Assembly: GCA_963995505.1 (NCBI GenBank) | Contig: OZ023197.1 | Location: 3,008,121-3,072,120 of the forward strand | DNA length: 64,000 nucleotides | Direction: 5' to 3' | DNA from: Hypericum androsaemum | Lineage: Eukaryota; Streptophyta; Magnoliopsida; Malpighiales; Hypericaceae | In this document: positions 31,760 through 43,320 of the stretch, piece by piece | Layout: each line of letters starts with the position of its first letter | Numbering within the stretch: the first letter of the stretch is position 1 | Position numbers and translations under genes: made by a program | The notes under the pieces: generated by a model | Databases searched by the model: none | Seen by the model: only the letters and a program-made list of their open reading frames with translations | What the model was told of the DNA's origin: nothing

Positions 31760-32712
31760 GCCTATAACCTTTTAAAAAATGAAGATTCAATCATGATCTT
31801 AATCTAGACTTGGTCAAAATTAACAAATCTCGAACCTTTCGAGTCTGGATCTGAGTAGACTACCAGAGTATAATTGCGTGTCATAAATTTTTACCCACTG
31901 CTGCACAAAATTTTTACAAGCAACTGCAAGAAGATCCCCTACAACAATGGACCAGGTAAAATATCATCCAACCCTTTTAGCCTTGAAGACTTTGTCTAGC
32001 TTTATTGGGGTGTGGAGTTGGGGGGTGGTTCCAAATAATTGAAGATGGTGGCAATTGGAGTATGTGTTGGTAATTTCAGAGGAGACATGATGGTTCATCA
32101 ACACAAAGATGGGATATCTCATTGCCAATGCATCGAAGAAAAGAAATTTCACGAGAAAAAGTAAGCACCATTGGAGAAACCCAATTGGAGGTTGAAAAGA
32201 CCAATTCGGAATCTAGAGAACCACCACCACACCACAATCCCCCGCACCAACCAAAATATCGCCTATACATTGGTTGTCTCGCTCGAATTGTAATTTTAAT
32301 TTTACCACGAAAGAGTGGTTTCTATCTTCTATTTTTTGTGATATACTTGAATTAGTCTTTTAAAACTATTCTAAAGAGTTAAATAGATGCATTTAGCCTA
32401 ATTGGATATTATCGAACCCAATTTTAGGCGATGGTTCTTTTAATGATGATTTTCCATCCGTAAAATTTAAGCACAATACCTTATTAAGTAAATCCAAGTG
32501 TCTGACTACTTAAATCTACTTCGAAAAAGGTAAGTTGGACTGGGGAGGCTCAGCCTTTAATGAAATAGGCCGTACGTACAATGGGCAGCAATTGGTAGCA
32601 ATTTGATTCCACCTCTAAAAAAAAATTAGCAATTTGATTCCACCAAAAGAAAAGTAGTAGCAAATTAGTCTGCGTGATTATATATAGTCTTGTGTCAGAG
32701 GATATGGCAGAT
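31760..32712. other. Intergenic, no gene seen
   Basis: No RNA or protein gene recognised. Frames at 31964-32355 are short and unsupported. Confidence 0.45.
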
Positions 32713-32797
32713 GGGGTGGTGGCGCAGTTGGCTAGCGCGTAGGTCTCATAGCTTCTGAGTTATCCTGAGGTCGAGAGTTCGAGCCTCTCTCACCCCA
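32713..32797 (+). tRNA. Elongator tRNA-Met (anticodon CAU), with 11-nt intron
   Basis: 85 nt primary length. Acceptor GGGGTGG pairs with the 3' CACCCC, the D-arm carries GGCGCAGTTGGCTAGCGC, the anticodon CAT is at 32747-32749, and the T-arm holds AGTTCGAGCC. An 11-nt intron (32751-32761, GCTTCTGAGTT) follows A37, the canonical site of the plant tRNA-Met intron, leaving 74 nt mature. A T-rich terminator (TTTTGTTTTTC) follows directly. Confidence 0.96.
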
Positions 32798-33048
32798 TTT
32801 TGTTTTTCTTTTATAGACATTTTTGTATTTAGTGCAATATCCAGGCAATTAATTGGGATAATTGTTACTGGGAAGGTTGTACCGGAGCCAGATTCACAAA
32901 GAGCGGTGAAATATCTTACCGAAAAAATAGTAAATACATACCTCCTATTAGGAGTGAACATTCAGATAGTTCTAACTATTTAAATTAGATATTTTACTAT
33001 TCGATTCCAAATAACCCATCTTCAGAACCCTCTAAAAACTATTCCCTT
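32798..33048. other. Spacer, no feature
   Basis: Short spacer between tRNA-Met and the inverted-repeat element; nothing seen. Confidence 0.5.
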
Positions 33049-33057
33049 CCCTCGCCC

Positions 33058-33509
33058 GGGTCTGGATTGGGCATGGAATGCTCAGATTCCGAACCGTTCG
33101 GAATGAAGACACGCGGGGACTTTTTTGCAAACGCGCTAAAATTTCGGGACCAAAATGAAAAAAGCCACGCACAAACGCAGGCCGGATACAAATGCCATTA
33201 TCACGTGACTGCGCATGCCACTATCACATAACTGTGCATGCCACTATTACATAACTGCGCATGCCAGTGTGACCTTTTTGCAAAAATGCTAAAATATGGG
33301 GGACCAAAATGAAAAAAACCACGCGCGCCATTATCATCAACGGGACTTGCCACTGTCACAAAATACACATGCCATTATCACATAACTGCGCTTGCCATTA
33401 TCACATAACTGCACTTGCCATTATCACATAACTACGCTTGCCACTGCGGTCCCCTTTCACTCCAAACCGTACGGAATCGATTCCTTCACTCCGTGCTCAA
33501 TCCAGACCC
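33058..33509. mobile_element. Short non-autonomous inverted-repeat element (452 bp), 9-bp TSD
   Basis: Ends GGGTCTGGATTG...CAATCCAGACCC are inverted copies over about 23 bp (20 of 23 matching), followed inside by ATTCCGAACCGTTCGGAAT on the left and a related palindrome on the right. Perfect 9-bp duplications CCCTCGCCC flank it at 33049-33057 and 33510-33518. A 9-bp TSD points to a Mutator-type mobiliser, but the termini differ from the other two MULEs here. No coding capacity. The interior is a minisatellite in two blocks. Confidence 0.82.
33194..33445. repeat. 23-bp minisatellite inside the inverted-repeat element, two blocks
   Basis: The unit GCCATTATCACATAACTGCG plus 3 bases repeats about three times in 33194-33267 and four times in 33371-33445. 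Units vary mainly at CTT/CAT before GCC and at T/C in ATTATC. The blocks are separated by a second copy of a GACCAAAATGAAAAAA-(A/G)CCACGC sequence also found at about 33149, so the whole arrangement looks like a higher-order duplication. Confidence 0.85.
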
Positions 33510-33518
33510 CCCTCGCCC

Positions 33519-35814
33519 TCTAAAATCTCATCACTACTACCAGACCAAAGAAACTTCCTTTCTTTGAACACATATCACCACAAATAATTTAACGAGACAC
33601 AAATCCAAAAGTACATCCACAGAGAGAACTAAACTTTATCCTTGGGAGGGCGAGCGGGATCGGTTATTCAATTTATTCCTTAAGGATTTCAAGGAATTTT
33701 AGGAGGGAGGAAGAAAAAGAATAAAAGATTTTTTTTAGCTTAAAAGGGACCAGAGGGATAAAGGGAAAGAATGGAAATATTTTTAAGCCCAGGCCCAACT
33801 AAAGTTCGGATATCCAAATTAATTTTCTTAATATCCGAATTCGAATCCAAATCTAATCGGGTCTAGGTTTTTTCCCTCTCTTCTCTGTGAGAGCTTTTCT
33901 CTCTCTCCTCTGTGAGAGCCTTTCCCCCCAAAATATCTTCTACTGTTTATTACCTTCTTCCCAACTCCACGGCTTAGAAATCCATCTCCACAGCTTCATC
34001 CTCTCCGCAACTCCCTCCTCTTTCTCTCCTCCACACCTCTCAGCAGCTCCGAGTCTCAAGTTGGTTCGTCCTACTTTCGTCACCGGTCTCTTCCTCCTTT
34101 TTTCGATCGGTCTTCGCCTCCTCTTTACCTCCGGGAGCTGGCCCACCTTCTGGTGCACCTGAGCAGACCTCAGTGGGTGATCGGAGGGGTTGGTCACTTT
34201 AGACCACCCCTCTGATCCATTATTATGGTTATTGCACTTTTCATTTTCTGTCTTTGTTTAGTGGTAGATTTTGTTGCTGCTGCCTTCGTGTTGTTGCTTA
34301 GTGTTATTTGCTTAAGCTGTTTAGGTCTGTTGTTTTGGGTTGCTTTTGTTGCTATTTTACTTTCAGTTTCTTTTGTTCGGATCTGTGTTGGTTTGATCCT
34401 AGATCCACATGGATCTCGAAACTTTTCCATGTTGGTGTAGGTGGATAAACTTGTTTCGGTAGGACTTGTCCGACCTTGGCTTTTATTTGCGTACATCTTG
34501 TATGCATTCAAATGTTCACGAGATTGCGTCTTTGATACGACCTTGTGGTTAATAGCCGTTGCTTGTCTCGACAGCTTTTGCCTTGGATGTTTGGCTCTCG
34601 TAGCCTGTCGTCCGCCCTTCGTCTCTACCCATGCCTCTCTACCTTCGGATTAGTTTTCGTGCTCCGTGTTGTATCTGTTGTATTTGTTTCTGTTTTGTAA
34701 CCGTTTATATTAATATTGGTTTCGTGCCACCCTTCTCAAAAAACAGAGGGCAACAAGGTGACTGACTATTGTCCAATTTTGGATTTCCATGTACTGGATA
34801 GGCCTCCACAAGACTCTCTAGGATTGTATAGGCTATGGAACTACGAGGATGGTTCGATAGTAGCTTTTTGCTTTATGGAATAAAAGTCGTATAAAGGCCC
34901 ACCAATTCTACCCAAAAAAAGAATTCGTAATAGAGTATTTTAAAATACGTAAATAGTATAAAAGCTCGTTAGAATTGAATTGAATTTAAATAATTTAATT
35001 TGTAGGCCGAAAAGAACGGAACCTGATTGGATGTTGACAATGCAGGTCGTGGTCCTGCAGTACCATGCTGCATATCTGATGCGTGTCTGACACACGTGTC
35101 TGATATTTTTTTCTTAAAAAAAAGATTAAAACTTCGACGGACCATAATTTTTGATTCGTTTAAAAATTTTGCTATTATAATATATTTTTGAAAAGAAAAT
35201 TTAATGATCCAAACGAACTAGGACATTATTTTTTAAAAATCGATGTGCCGTTGAGAAGATTTTGTTGTTGGGATGATTTTGTCATTAAAATTTTTGTGCC
35301 GTTAAAATTTTTATTCCGTTGGGATAATTTGTCATTGCCATTGGATGTCCCCATGTTGTCATATTAGTGCTCCTGAACTCCCAGCAGCACCCAATGCGAA
35401 ATGGCGATTCCAGGCCTCAAAGGTTGCAACATTTTACTACGTTTGACAGTTGTATGAAACAGCTATTACTCCGGTAGCCGAGAAAATTGCTCATTTCTTA
35501 TTGCTTCAATAGATACAACAACGTTCTACATTTTTAATTTACATTTCGGGGCCAACATAGCCAACACACCAAGCACCTGCCTGGAAGAAGCAAAGTGAAC
35601 ATATGAAAGAAAAACAATTCAACATTTCACCGAGCTTTAGAGGTTCTACAAGTCTCTATGCTTCTGTACTCGTAAGAAAAAGATCCTAGAAGTTAAGAGA
35701 GGTTTAACCTGAGTTGAACCAATCCTTCTCAGCAACCCGATCTCATCGTGTTGAGCTTCGAGACCATTTGTGAACCACGATTCACAGTAAATAACTTATC
35801 ATATGTTAGATATT
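33519..35814. other. Intergenic; possible unassigned transcript with LINE-like 3' end
   Basis: From about 33790 there is a GGCCCA motif and then a CT-rich leader-like stretch with two copies of TCTGTGAGAGC (about 33883 and 33911). A T-rich region follows to a LINE-like end (CCGTTTATATTAATATTGGT then oligo(A) at about 34739-34744). No protein I recognise is encoded. It may be a decayed retroposon or a non-coding gene. About 35500-35814 is UGP3 3' region. Confidence 0.3.
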
Positions 35815-36223
35815 CTATGACTCAACCAGCTCCAAGCGAATGCGAGAGCCGTTTATTTTGTAATCCCAATACCAGCTTCCGGTGTCAAACTTTTTTGCTT
35901 CCAAGGGGTCAAGATGAACATTCAACCCTGTAACAACGAAATAAATGACTCAAAAGTAAACTAAGGATCACCGGTGACTACGGGGAAAAATGCAGAAACT
36001 GGACATGTTCAAGATAACCAATCACCAAATAGAGCAGGTTAAGTTTCAAATCTATGCAGAACATGCAAATCTATGATGAGGGATTAAGTTCCTATATGTT
36101 TGAGCACTGAGTTCATTAATACTACAGTTAAATTACTGAGAGATTTAACATACCCGAATCACCCGATGTGACTACCATCTTGTGTCCAGCTGGAACTTCA
36201 AAAACATGATCTCCCTGAATATT

Positions 36224-36255
<32 letters not shown>

Positions 36256-39200
36256 GGGGGGGGGGGGGAATACAATCAAGACCAACAGAAGCACTAAACA
36301 GTCAATCTGAGAATGTCCTAATTAACTGGCAAAAGAAAGAAAAATATCTAGAAAGTATAGAGAGCCCCTTCAATTTAATCTAACCTGTAGGGTGACGTTG
36401 CTGGCCTCAAATTCTGCATTTCCATGTAGTATAACCTTACATGCCTCAAACCGCTGTACTTCGTGCTTCCAGTATATGTTCTTTTGACTGCTCCAATTGA
36501 TACCTTGATTCAGGACGTGCACATTTTCAAGCTTGCATCTCCCAGACCTTCAAAGTTATTGCCGTTAGAACCTCCAAATCCGACAGCTCTGATAGACAGC
36601 TTTAAGTTATGAACTGTTACCTGTACCCATAACGTAATATTGGCTCACCATTTTCACTAGTTGTTGTTGATCCCATAACATTTTCGGCAATGACCATCAA
36701 GCTACCGTCAACCTAGAAAAGGCAAACAAGTTAAGCAGAGACAATCTGTTTATTCTCTTATAAACAACAATCAGGTAACTATAACCTTAACATTCCTCCA
36801 CGCGAACTCTGAAATCTCCAGTTGTAGCTCAGAGCCCTTGGAAATGGATCCTCTATCAAACTGCCACAAGGATTTCACAAATCCAGAGCTGGCATGTCAG
36901 TTTCGTTTATTCAAGTTAGATTTGGAAGCATTACGCATTATAGCAATGGAAATAAAAGAGTTCCTAGGAAGACATCTATCATACAACATATAAAGCTAAG
37001 TAAAGAGGGCCAGACCAACCATGACTTACTTTTTGTCTAGTCACTTCCCAGAGTGGTCCCAGAGAAGGATGTAGAAGGATGAGAAACGGTGGTCCAGAAT
37101 CAACATAATTTTCATTACCTTCAATCTGTGAATTAACAGATTATAGTGGGCATTAGATCTGAATAATGGTAGGAGCTATCCCAAATTCTTGAGCATTACC
37201 TAGAATATGTACAACAAACAATAAATGCATGCACAGACAGACAGAGAACCGGATGTTTGTTGCGATAGGACAACAGGGAGCTGAATATTGCAATAGGAAA
37301 CCAGATGTACAACAAACAATAAACGTACGCACAGACGACAAACAATAAATCTGTGAAGAACTTGGCTCCAAAACGTGCTTCAGATACTACCTCAGGGAGC
37401 TGAATATTGCAATAGGAAAGAAGATCGTAGGCATTCCGCATGATATCAAGCAACGAACCCTCTGGAGTCTGCATGTGGAAACAAAATGAGAAGGAAATCA
37501 AATCAGAAGCATAAGAAACAGATCAGGTCCTTAGTGTGGGACATATTTCAGCTCAAATTCACCATAAGTTGCAGACACTCTTCATAGTAGGCAGAAAGCA
37601 CCACAGGATAAAAAAAGTCGTCCAAGTGTCATCCAAAAATGTCGAACAAAATATAACCTGGTGAAGTGAACTGTCAGCATATCTTCTCTTCCTCTTGGCC
37701 GATGACGTAACCCTTCTTCGTTCATTGTACACAAGAAATGTGTCCAAATCATCTGAGGAGCAGACATGAGCAAGGTTTTCAGCATTGACCAGTATAAGTG
37801 ACAACTCTAAAATTTAAAATCAAACTCCTGGAATAATAGAAGTAAAGAGATCCAAAGAATTTTACAAATAAGCATGTGATACCTTCCACACTCTGGTCAC
37901 ATTTAGATGAGTAAGTATTCAGGAAATTATCGGCAATATTTTGCATCGTGCATTCTAAACGACCACCACGAATGCTGAAATGAGAAACAACAAATAATCA
38001 TCTCACCAAGATGCGCAAGTATTCAAGAAATGATCTATTGGCTTCTGTTTACAAAGAAGAATTTTAATTAATGAACAGATCTGACAAATTTATGAAGATG
38101 GATGTTCCCAAATCAATGTAAGAGGAACCAACAATAACGAAAATCCAACAAAAAGGGCCAATTAAGAAAAAAATACAAAACAATTGTAATTTCATACAAA
38201 CATCAGTCTGAAAATGAGGGCAAATGGTAACTTAATGAAGAGATTTCCAAAACCAGTTTGCCGAAAGAAACTTTACCAGTGAAATTGGTTAATCAACCTC
38301 AGGTACACAGATGTTCGGAAATGAACAACGAAGAACATTTTCCCAACAAGAATTATCAAATTATAAAATTTACATCTGCTGCTATGCAATTCCACTAACC
38401 TGTGACAGTAGCCATAGTTGTCCACAAATGAAATTTCTTTTTTTGTATTTAACACCATTCCGGGTAAACTTTTCTCATTATTGCTTGATGCTACCAACTC
38501 CACAGCCTGTAGATCTACATAAAGAATATTTGTATTTGCTGGGAATTGAACCTGCAAACTTAATACGGAAATCAAAAGTGTTAATACTTGAAATACTACC
38601 AGTTATTCTATACCTCAGTTTAAAAGTCAACAGATGCTGGAGCAAAACATTTGCAAGCGTACGCCCCCAGAAAATAGAAAACCACACAGATGAAATGGCT
38701 TGAAAGGTAAAGAAATGTTGCATACCCATTAGAAGACTCTGGTCGGCTTGTGATCCCAAACTTATCGAATTCAGTATATTCAATGCATGATAGACCGTAT
38801 CCCCACTTTCCATCAAGATTCTTCCTCTCAAGAAGGACATTGACCCCTTCAGTAGCACCTGAGGTTCTCTGGCAAGAAGCAAATCCCAGTTTCTGCACAA
38901 GTAATTTTATGGCTCACTGGAAGTAGAATAGATGCAGGACAGCTAAAGAGAGGAGTTTCTTGTGTAAAGAGGTGACAGAACAACTACACTGGAAATGAGG
39001 ACCAAGTATTGTAATATAGCAATTAATTTGAATATAAGATGCTTAGTACAGGCAAAACATGGAAACTATTCATACTAAAATAAAATGTACACTACCTTTT
39101 GATGCCGTAAACCAATCCCTGCCAGGGCCAACATGGTTAAATCTGTGGCAGCCACAACATTACTGCAAAGTAGCAATTGCAGGTAAAAATTGGAAAAAGC

Positions 39201-41109
39201 TCTATTTCACTACAAAAGATGGAGAACTTTAGCAAACTAGATTTAGCTTACCTGACTTGGCGAACAGTGGCACCTTTTCGTCCATGATTGTAAAACCAAT
39301 CAAAGACGCCTTTGTCATAAGCAAGTTTCCAAATCACACCATGTCCCCCAGGCTTGCATACAGGTTCTAATGGTTTTGTAATCAGCCACTGTCCATCCGC
39401 CGCACTGATAGCCGGAACAAGAGGCTGCCAAAGCATATTACAGATTATCAAATAAGATTCACAATAATTACTCAAGACAGAAGAGAGAATCAGAAACACG
39501 CCTAATACTTTAACTTAAAACCTGTTCAAAAAGTTTGAAACTGGATCGACCTCTTCCAAACCAGCCATGTTCTTCACAAAGAGAAGTTACACGCTCATGG
39601 TTGTTCTTTGCCGAGCTGGTCATGATCGCAACAGGGGTGATGCATTGCGTTCCATACAACTTGAAGTACAAGAACTCTCTAGCCTTGCAACCATCGCAAT
39701 AAAGAAAGGTTAAAATCACAACACTAATTGATAGCCACCAAGAATCAAGAATCACAAGTAGAAGAAAACTATACCAAGTAAAACAAGCAATCACATACCT
39801 GAAGATCTCTTATAAGACCTTCCAACAAGCTCCGACCACAATAAGGAAGCATTGCCGCAGGGAGACATTCACCTGTGTCAGGATCGACTAAACCAAGCCG
39901 ATCTGCCGAGCCACCCAGGGGATAAATTTCCCCGAGATCTGGCAGGCCCTAAAAGAATAAGATCTCATTACACCGGAAAACTTTCAAAAAGAACCAAAAA
40001 AAAAAACAGAGAGATGAAAACTAAAATCTAGGCACTTACTTCAATTCCCCAAAGAGCTGCTTGAGATGCATACTGCGTGTTTTTCGAGAGGTCGAGGCCA
40101 CGAGGAGCATGAATTTCCAAAAATTGGCATCCCATGCAATCTTCTATATGATCCGACCAGTTCATCGTATGGTTTTCTACAGTTGACTGTGCTAGAAGTT
40201 CCAACACCATTATCTGATACCTGCATCAAAAACTGCCATGCTCACTCCCTTTTCGAACATCATCAGGTTTTCGAATATCATCAGGTCGCGAGATTGCGAA
40301 ATAGTTACAATAGCATCTCACTCAGTTCACCATGTCTATGCAAGAATTCCGCATTTCTATATAAAAAAAAAAGAAAGTCAACAAAGTAAAAGAAGAATGT
40401 GAGAGAGAGAGACTGACCCGATGATACCGCCGATACAATCGTAGAAGCGCTCGACCTCTTCCAGAGTCTTCAACAACTTCCTCAAGTCCTCCTCTTCCGT
40501 CCTCGAAACGATGTCGTTCCCCTTCCCCTTCCCGCCATTTCCAAAATCCAACCCCTCGATCATCTCCGCCAGCGCGTAGAGCGCCTCCTTCACCACGCTC
40601 CGAGGAGGCTGCTCCTCCGCCGCCACCGGTCCCTCCAGCCCGAGCACGTGCCCCTGCCCCGTGGCGACGAGGCACTTGAGCAGGTACACCTCCCGCTTGC
40701 CCGAAACCCTAGGGACGCAAAGCTCCCGGACGCGGGGGTCGGAGTCGAGGACGGCGAGCGTGTCGTCGTCGTCGTCCGCGGCGGCGGCGAGGCGGGAGCG
40801 GAGGGAGGCGAGGCGGGAGATCTCCTGGCGGAAGTCGAAGTCCGGGGCGGGCGGCGCGTGCTCGACGGGCGCGGTGGAGACGCGCGTGGTCCCCTTGAGG
40901 CGCCGGCTGCCACGTGTGGGCGCTGAGAACCGGTGCGGGTTGAGGGAGAGCAGCGGAGCCGGGAGCAACGGCTTCCTCAAGTAGAACCGCTTGGAAGGGT
41001 AAAATGAGTAAACGGAGGTGGAAGTGGAAGGCTTGGCGGGAAACGGCGCGGCGGGGCTAGTTTTGTAATTTCGCAGGACGTCCGAGGGCGGTTTCGCCGA
41101 GCTGGCCAT
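35815..41109 (-). CDS. UGP3: UTP-glucose-1-phosphate uridylyltransferase 3, chloroplastic
   Basis: Seventeen GT-AG exons on the minus strand: 40418-41109, 40040-40220, 39799-39948, 39522-39683, 39252-39424, 39096-39162, 38726-38892, 38400-38558, 37883-37974, 37658-37752, 37391-37468, 37030-37125, 36786-36860, 36621-36712, 36385-36547, 36154-36214 and 35815-35927. They sum to 2,616 nt, 871 residues, close to Arabidopsis UGP3, with phase kept at every junction. The first 75 or so residues (Ser/Thr/Pro/Arg-rich, few acids) form a plastid transit peptide. A nucleotide-binding-type loop LGGSADRLG is at 302-310 and KPGGHG at 419-424; LYFKLYG and [14 protein letters not shown] also match. UGP3 makes UDP-glucose in the stroma, feeding SQD1 for sulfolipid (SQDG) synthesis. 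Exon 8 uses acceptor ATTAAG|TTTGCAG, four residues above a decoy CAG. A MULE lies 270 bp upstream of the ATG. Confidence 0.96.
36224..36268. repeat. (GA)n followed by 24 G, at a UGP3 splice acceptor
   Basis: A (AG)n run at 36224-36244 continues into an uninterrupted run of 24 G at 36245-36268. On the minus strand it becomes C24 then (CT)n, ending 7 bases before the acceptor AG of UGP3 exon 16. It therefore forms the polypyrimidine tract of that intron. Homopolymer length may be affected by sequencing. Confidence 0.9.
37209..37419. repeat. Local duplication in UGP3 intron copying the end of exon 11
   Basis: The 27-bp word at 37393-37419, part of exon 11, is repeated at 37274-37300 in the downstream intron. 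GTACAACAAACAATAAA-type sequence also occurs at 37209 and about 37307. The arrangement is an imperfect tandem duplication of about 100-120 bp that carries the last part of exon 11 into the intron. Confidence 0.75.
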
Positions 41110-41369
41110 AGCTAGCTAGCTAGCTCGAGACCGAAACGAAGCTCTCTCTCTCTCTTCGGATTTATTTATTTTTAAATTTTATTTTAGAGTCATAACAAAC
41201 AACGGTTTGATTTTTGGGGAGAGAGAGGAAACGGAGGAGGAGGAGGAGGAGGAGGATAAGAGGAGAGATCCTTGAAGGATATACCGAGGTCCGAGCAAGT
41301 ACGAGGGGAAGAGAATTAGATAGACCGTCTGTTATTTCGCGCGTGTTTTGTGTTCACTATGTCCTTCCG
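41110..41369 (-). promoter_or_regulatory. UGP3 proximal upstream region
   Basis: Between the UGP3 ATG and the MULE. It holds (CTAG)n-like sequence at about 41110-41126, a CT run at about 41143-41153, and a (GGA)n microsatellite at about 41233-41255. No TATA box is clear. Confidence 0.4.
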
Positions 41370-41378
41370 TTATTTTAA

Positions 41379-42450
41379 GTGCAAACTACTTTCAGGCCTT
41401 TAGTGTTGGTATATTTAAGATTCGTCCTCATGTATTTTGGTAATCGATTAAAATTTTTTCGAGATTTGATTTTATTATACTCTCAGGCTCTTTGCTGACG
41501 TTAGCGATCATTTTTCTATTTTTTTAATCCAAAAATGACTATTCTACCCTATAGTCACCTCCTACCTTTCCTCCGGTGACTCGTCAATTTTCCAGCCACC
41601 CTTCGGTCAGTTTCCGGCGACAACCAACATCAATTGAAAAAATAAAAAATCACTGTCGTGAAGAAGAAATTCTCTGGTGAATTTTTCGGCGACGACCAAA
41701 TTTATCCAAACTACACATCTACTATTCCCATGTTTTCGCACCAAAATTACCGCAATCGTCAAGGTTCTGACACCAAAGCCTGAGGAACGACGAACCCAGG
41801 CGAGGACCGGCGAACCCAGGCGACGAACATGGCGCTGCAATGAATCTCGGCAGCCCAAACCCGGGCTCACCACCGTCGCCGGGCTGAATCGAAGGAGGAG
41901 TCCCGAGATCTGCCATAAAGAACACTATTCCAGATGATCGGAGAACCAAAAACTCATCGGCTCATTAGAACCCTAAATCGGCTCATAATCCATGACGAAG
42001 GTCGAGCTCTATCTTCTATATCATCAATTTTCTGCTATTGGGGGACAGGGACTGAGGTCGAGAAGAGGGGTGGACGGCAGTGTCGGCTGTTCTCTCCGGC
42101 GAAGCGGCGGTGTCGGCTGTTCTCTCCGGCGAAGCGGCGCCGTCGGCCCAAGTGGGCTCCTCATCGGAGGAGCTGCTGTCGGTGGAGGGAGGAAGAACTA
42201 AGAAGATAAAAGAAAAAAAACAGAGGGGAGAGAGAGAGGTGGTCGGTGGAGGAAGGAGAGAGGAAATTAACATTTTTTATTTTTTGTAGGGGTAAAAAAG
42301 TCAATTCACATTAAAAATTGATCGCTGACATCAAAGAGGGGCCTGAGGGTATAATAAAACCAAACCTCAAAGAGTTTTTAATCGATTACCGAAATACAGA
42401 TGGCGAACCTTAAATATACCAAACATCAGGTGCCTGAACGTAATTTACTC
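41379..42450. mobile_element. Mutator-like element (1,072 bp) in the UGP3 upstream region, 9-bp TSD
   Basis: Inverted ends of about 140 bp, more diverged than in the first MULE, begin GTGCAAACTACTTTCAGG (left) and, inverted, GAGTAAATTACGTTCAGG (right). They share GGTATATTTAAG, TAATCGATTAAAA, TTTTATTATAC and CTCAGGC. Perfect 9-bp duplications TTATTTTAA flank it at 41370-41378 and 42451-42459. The interior is GC-rich from about 41580 to 42270, with a 30-bp tandem repeat (GTCGGCTGTTCTCTCCGGCG within it, about 42080-42140), and encodes no transposase. Confidence 0.85.
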
Positions 42451-42459
42451 TTATTTTAA

Positions 42460-43270
42460 TCAAAATGTTTTTACTTTGAATTTTGTTTCTCACATTTTAA
42501 ATATATAAAATATGAATTAGTCGACTCAATAAATATTCCGAATATTTTGTGGTGAGATTTTTAATAAAGTATGTAACTGCAACGTTGGTTACACACAGTG
42601 TTACATTCGTAAGAGGGTAGAACAATCTTAAATAGGTAGAACATATTTAGGCCGTGCTATGTATATATTACTTACAATATTAAATAAATTTTCTTAACTT
42701 ATCAAAAAAATAATGGATGAATATCAGGTAGTATAAATCAAGAACTAATTATATTTTAATTAAACATGGCTATAAATAACTGAAATTCTTCTTAGCGAGT
42801 TGTACTACTATCTTTTAACAAATTACCAATTTTTACTTTCTCCAAATATATATTGATCTAAAAAACTTAGATGAATGGTAGTGAAAATATGTTGGAAGTG
42901 CAACTCGTCTCTCTTTTTCTTTCACAATGGTCTTGTTCAGGGTAGGATGATTAAGAAGGTCTCATTTACGTTATATGGAGCCATTTTTTGAAGAATATGG
43001 TTAACGAGGAACAAGACTATCTTTCAAGGCGAACGTTGCAACCGAGAGCTTCTCATTCATGCTATTTTGCGCCATGTCCAAAAATGACTTAGATGGTCAA
43101 ACTCATCGGAGGAGTTTGGCTCACAGGACTTACTTTTGTACATGCTTTACTAGATCGTGGAGATTTTGCATATAATTAATAATTAAAATAGGATTTGAAC
43201 TATTTGGTGTAAATATTTAGGGTATATGGAATGAAGTTCATTACCAATAAATAAATAAATAAATAAATAA

Positions 43271-43320
<50 letters not shown>

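Noticed and set aside
31307..33445. CRISPR-like array from regularly repeated units
   Set aside because: Plant nuclear DNA; units are tandem (no unique spacers) and are explained by a tandem duplication and a minisatellite.
33751..34750. LINE-type insertion with CAGAGGG as a TSD
   Set aside because: Only 7 bp match at the proposed flanks; could be chance, so it was not called as a bounded element.
38552..38555. TTTGCAG as acceptor for UGP3 exon 8
   Set aside because: It would break the frame; the ATTAAG acceptor a few bases earlier keeps phase and restores the conserved GLQ sequence.
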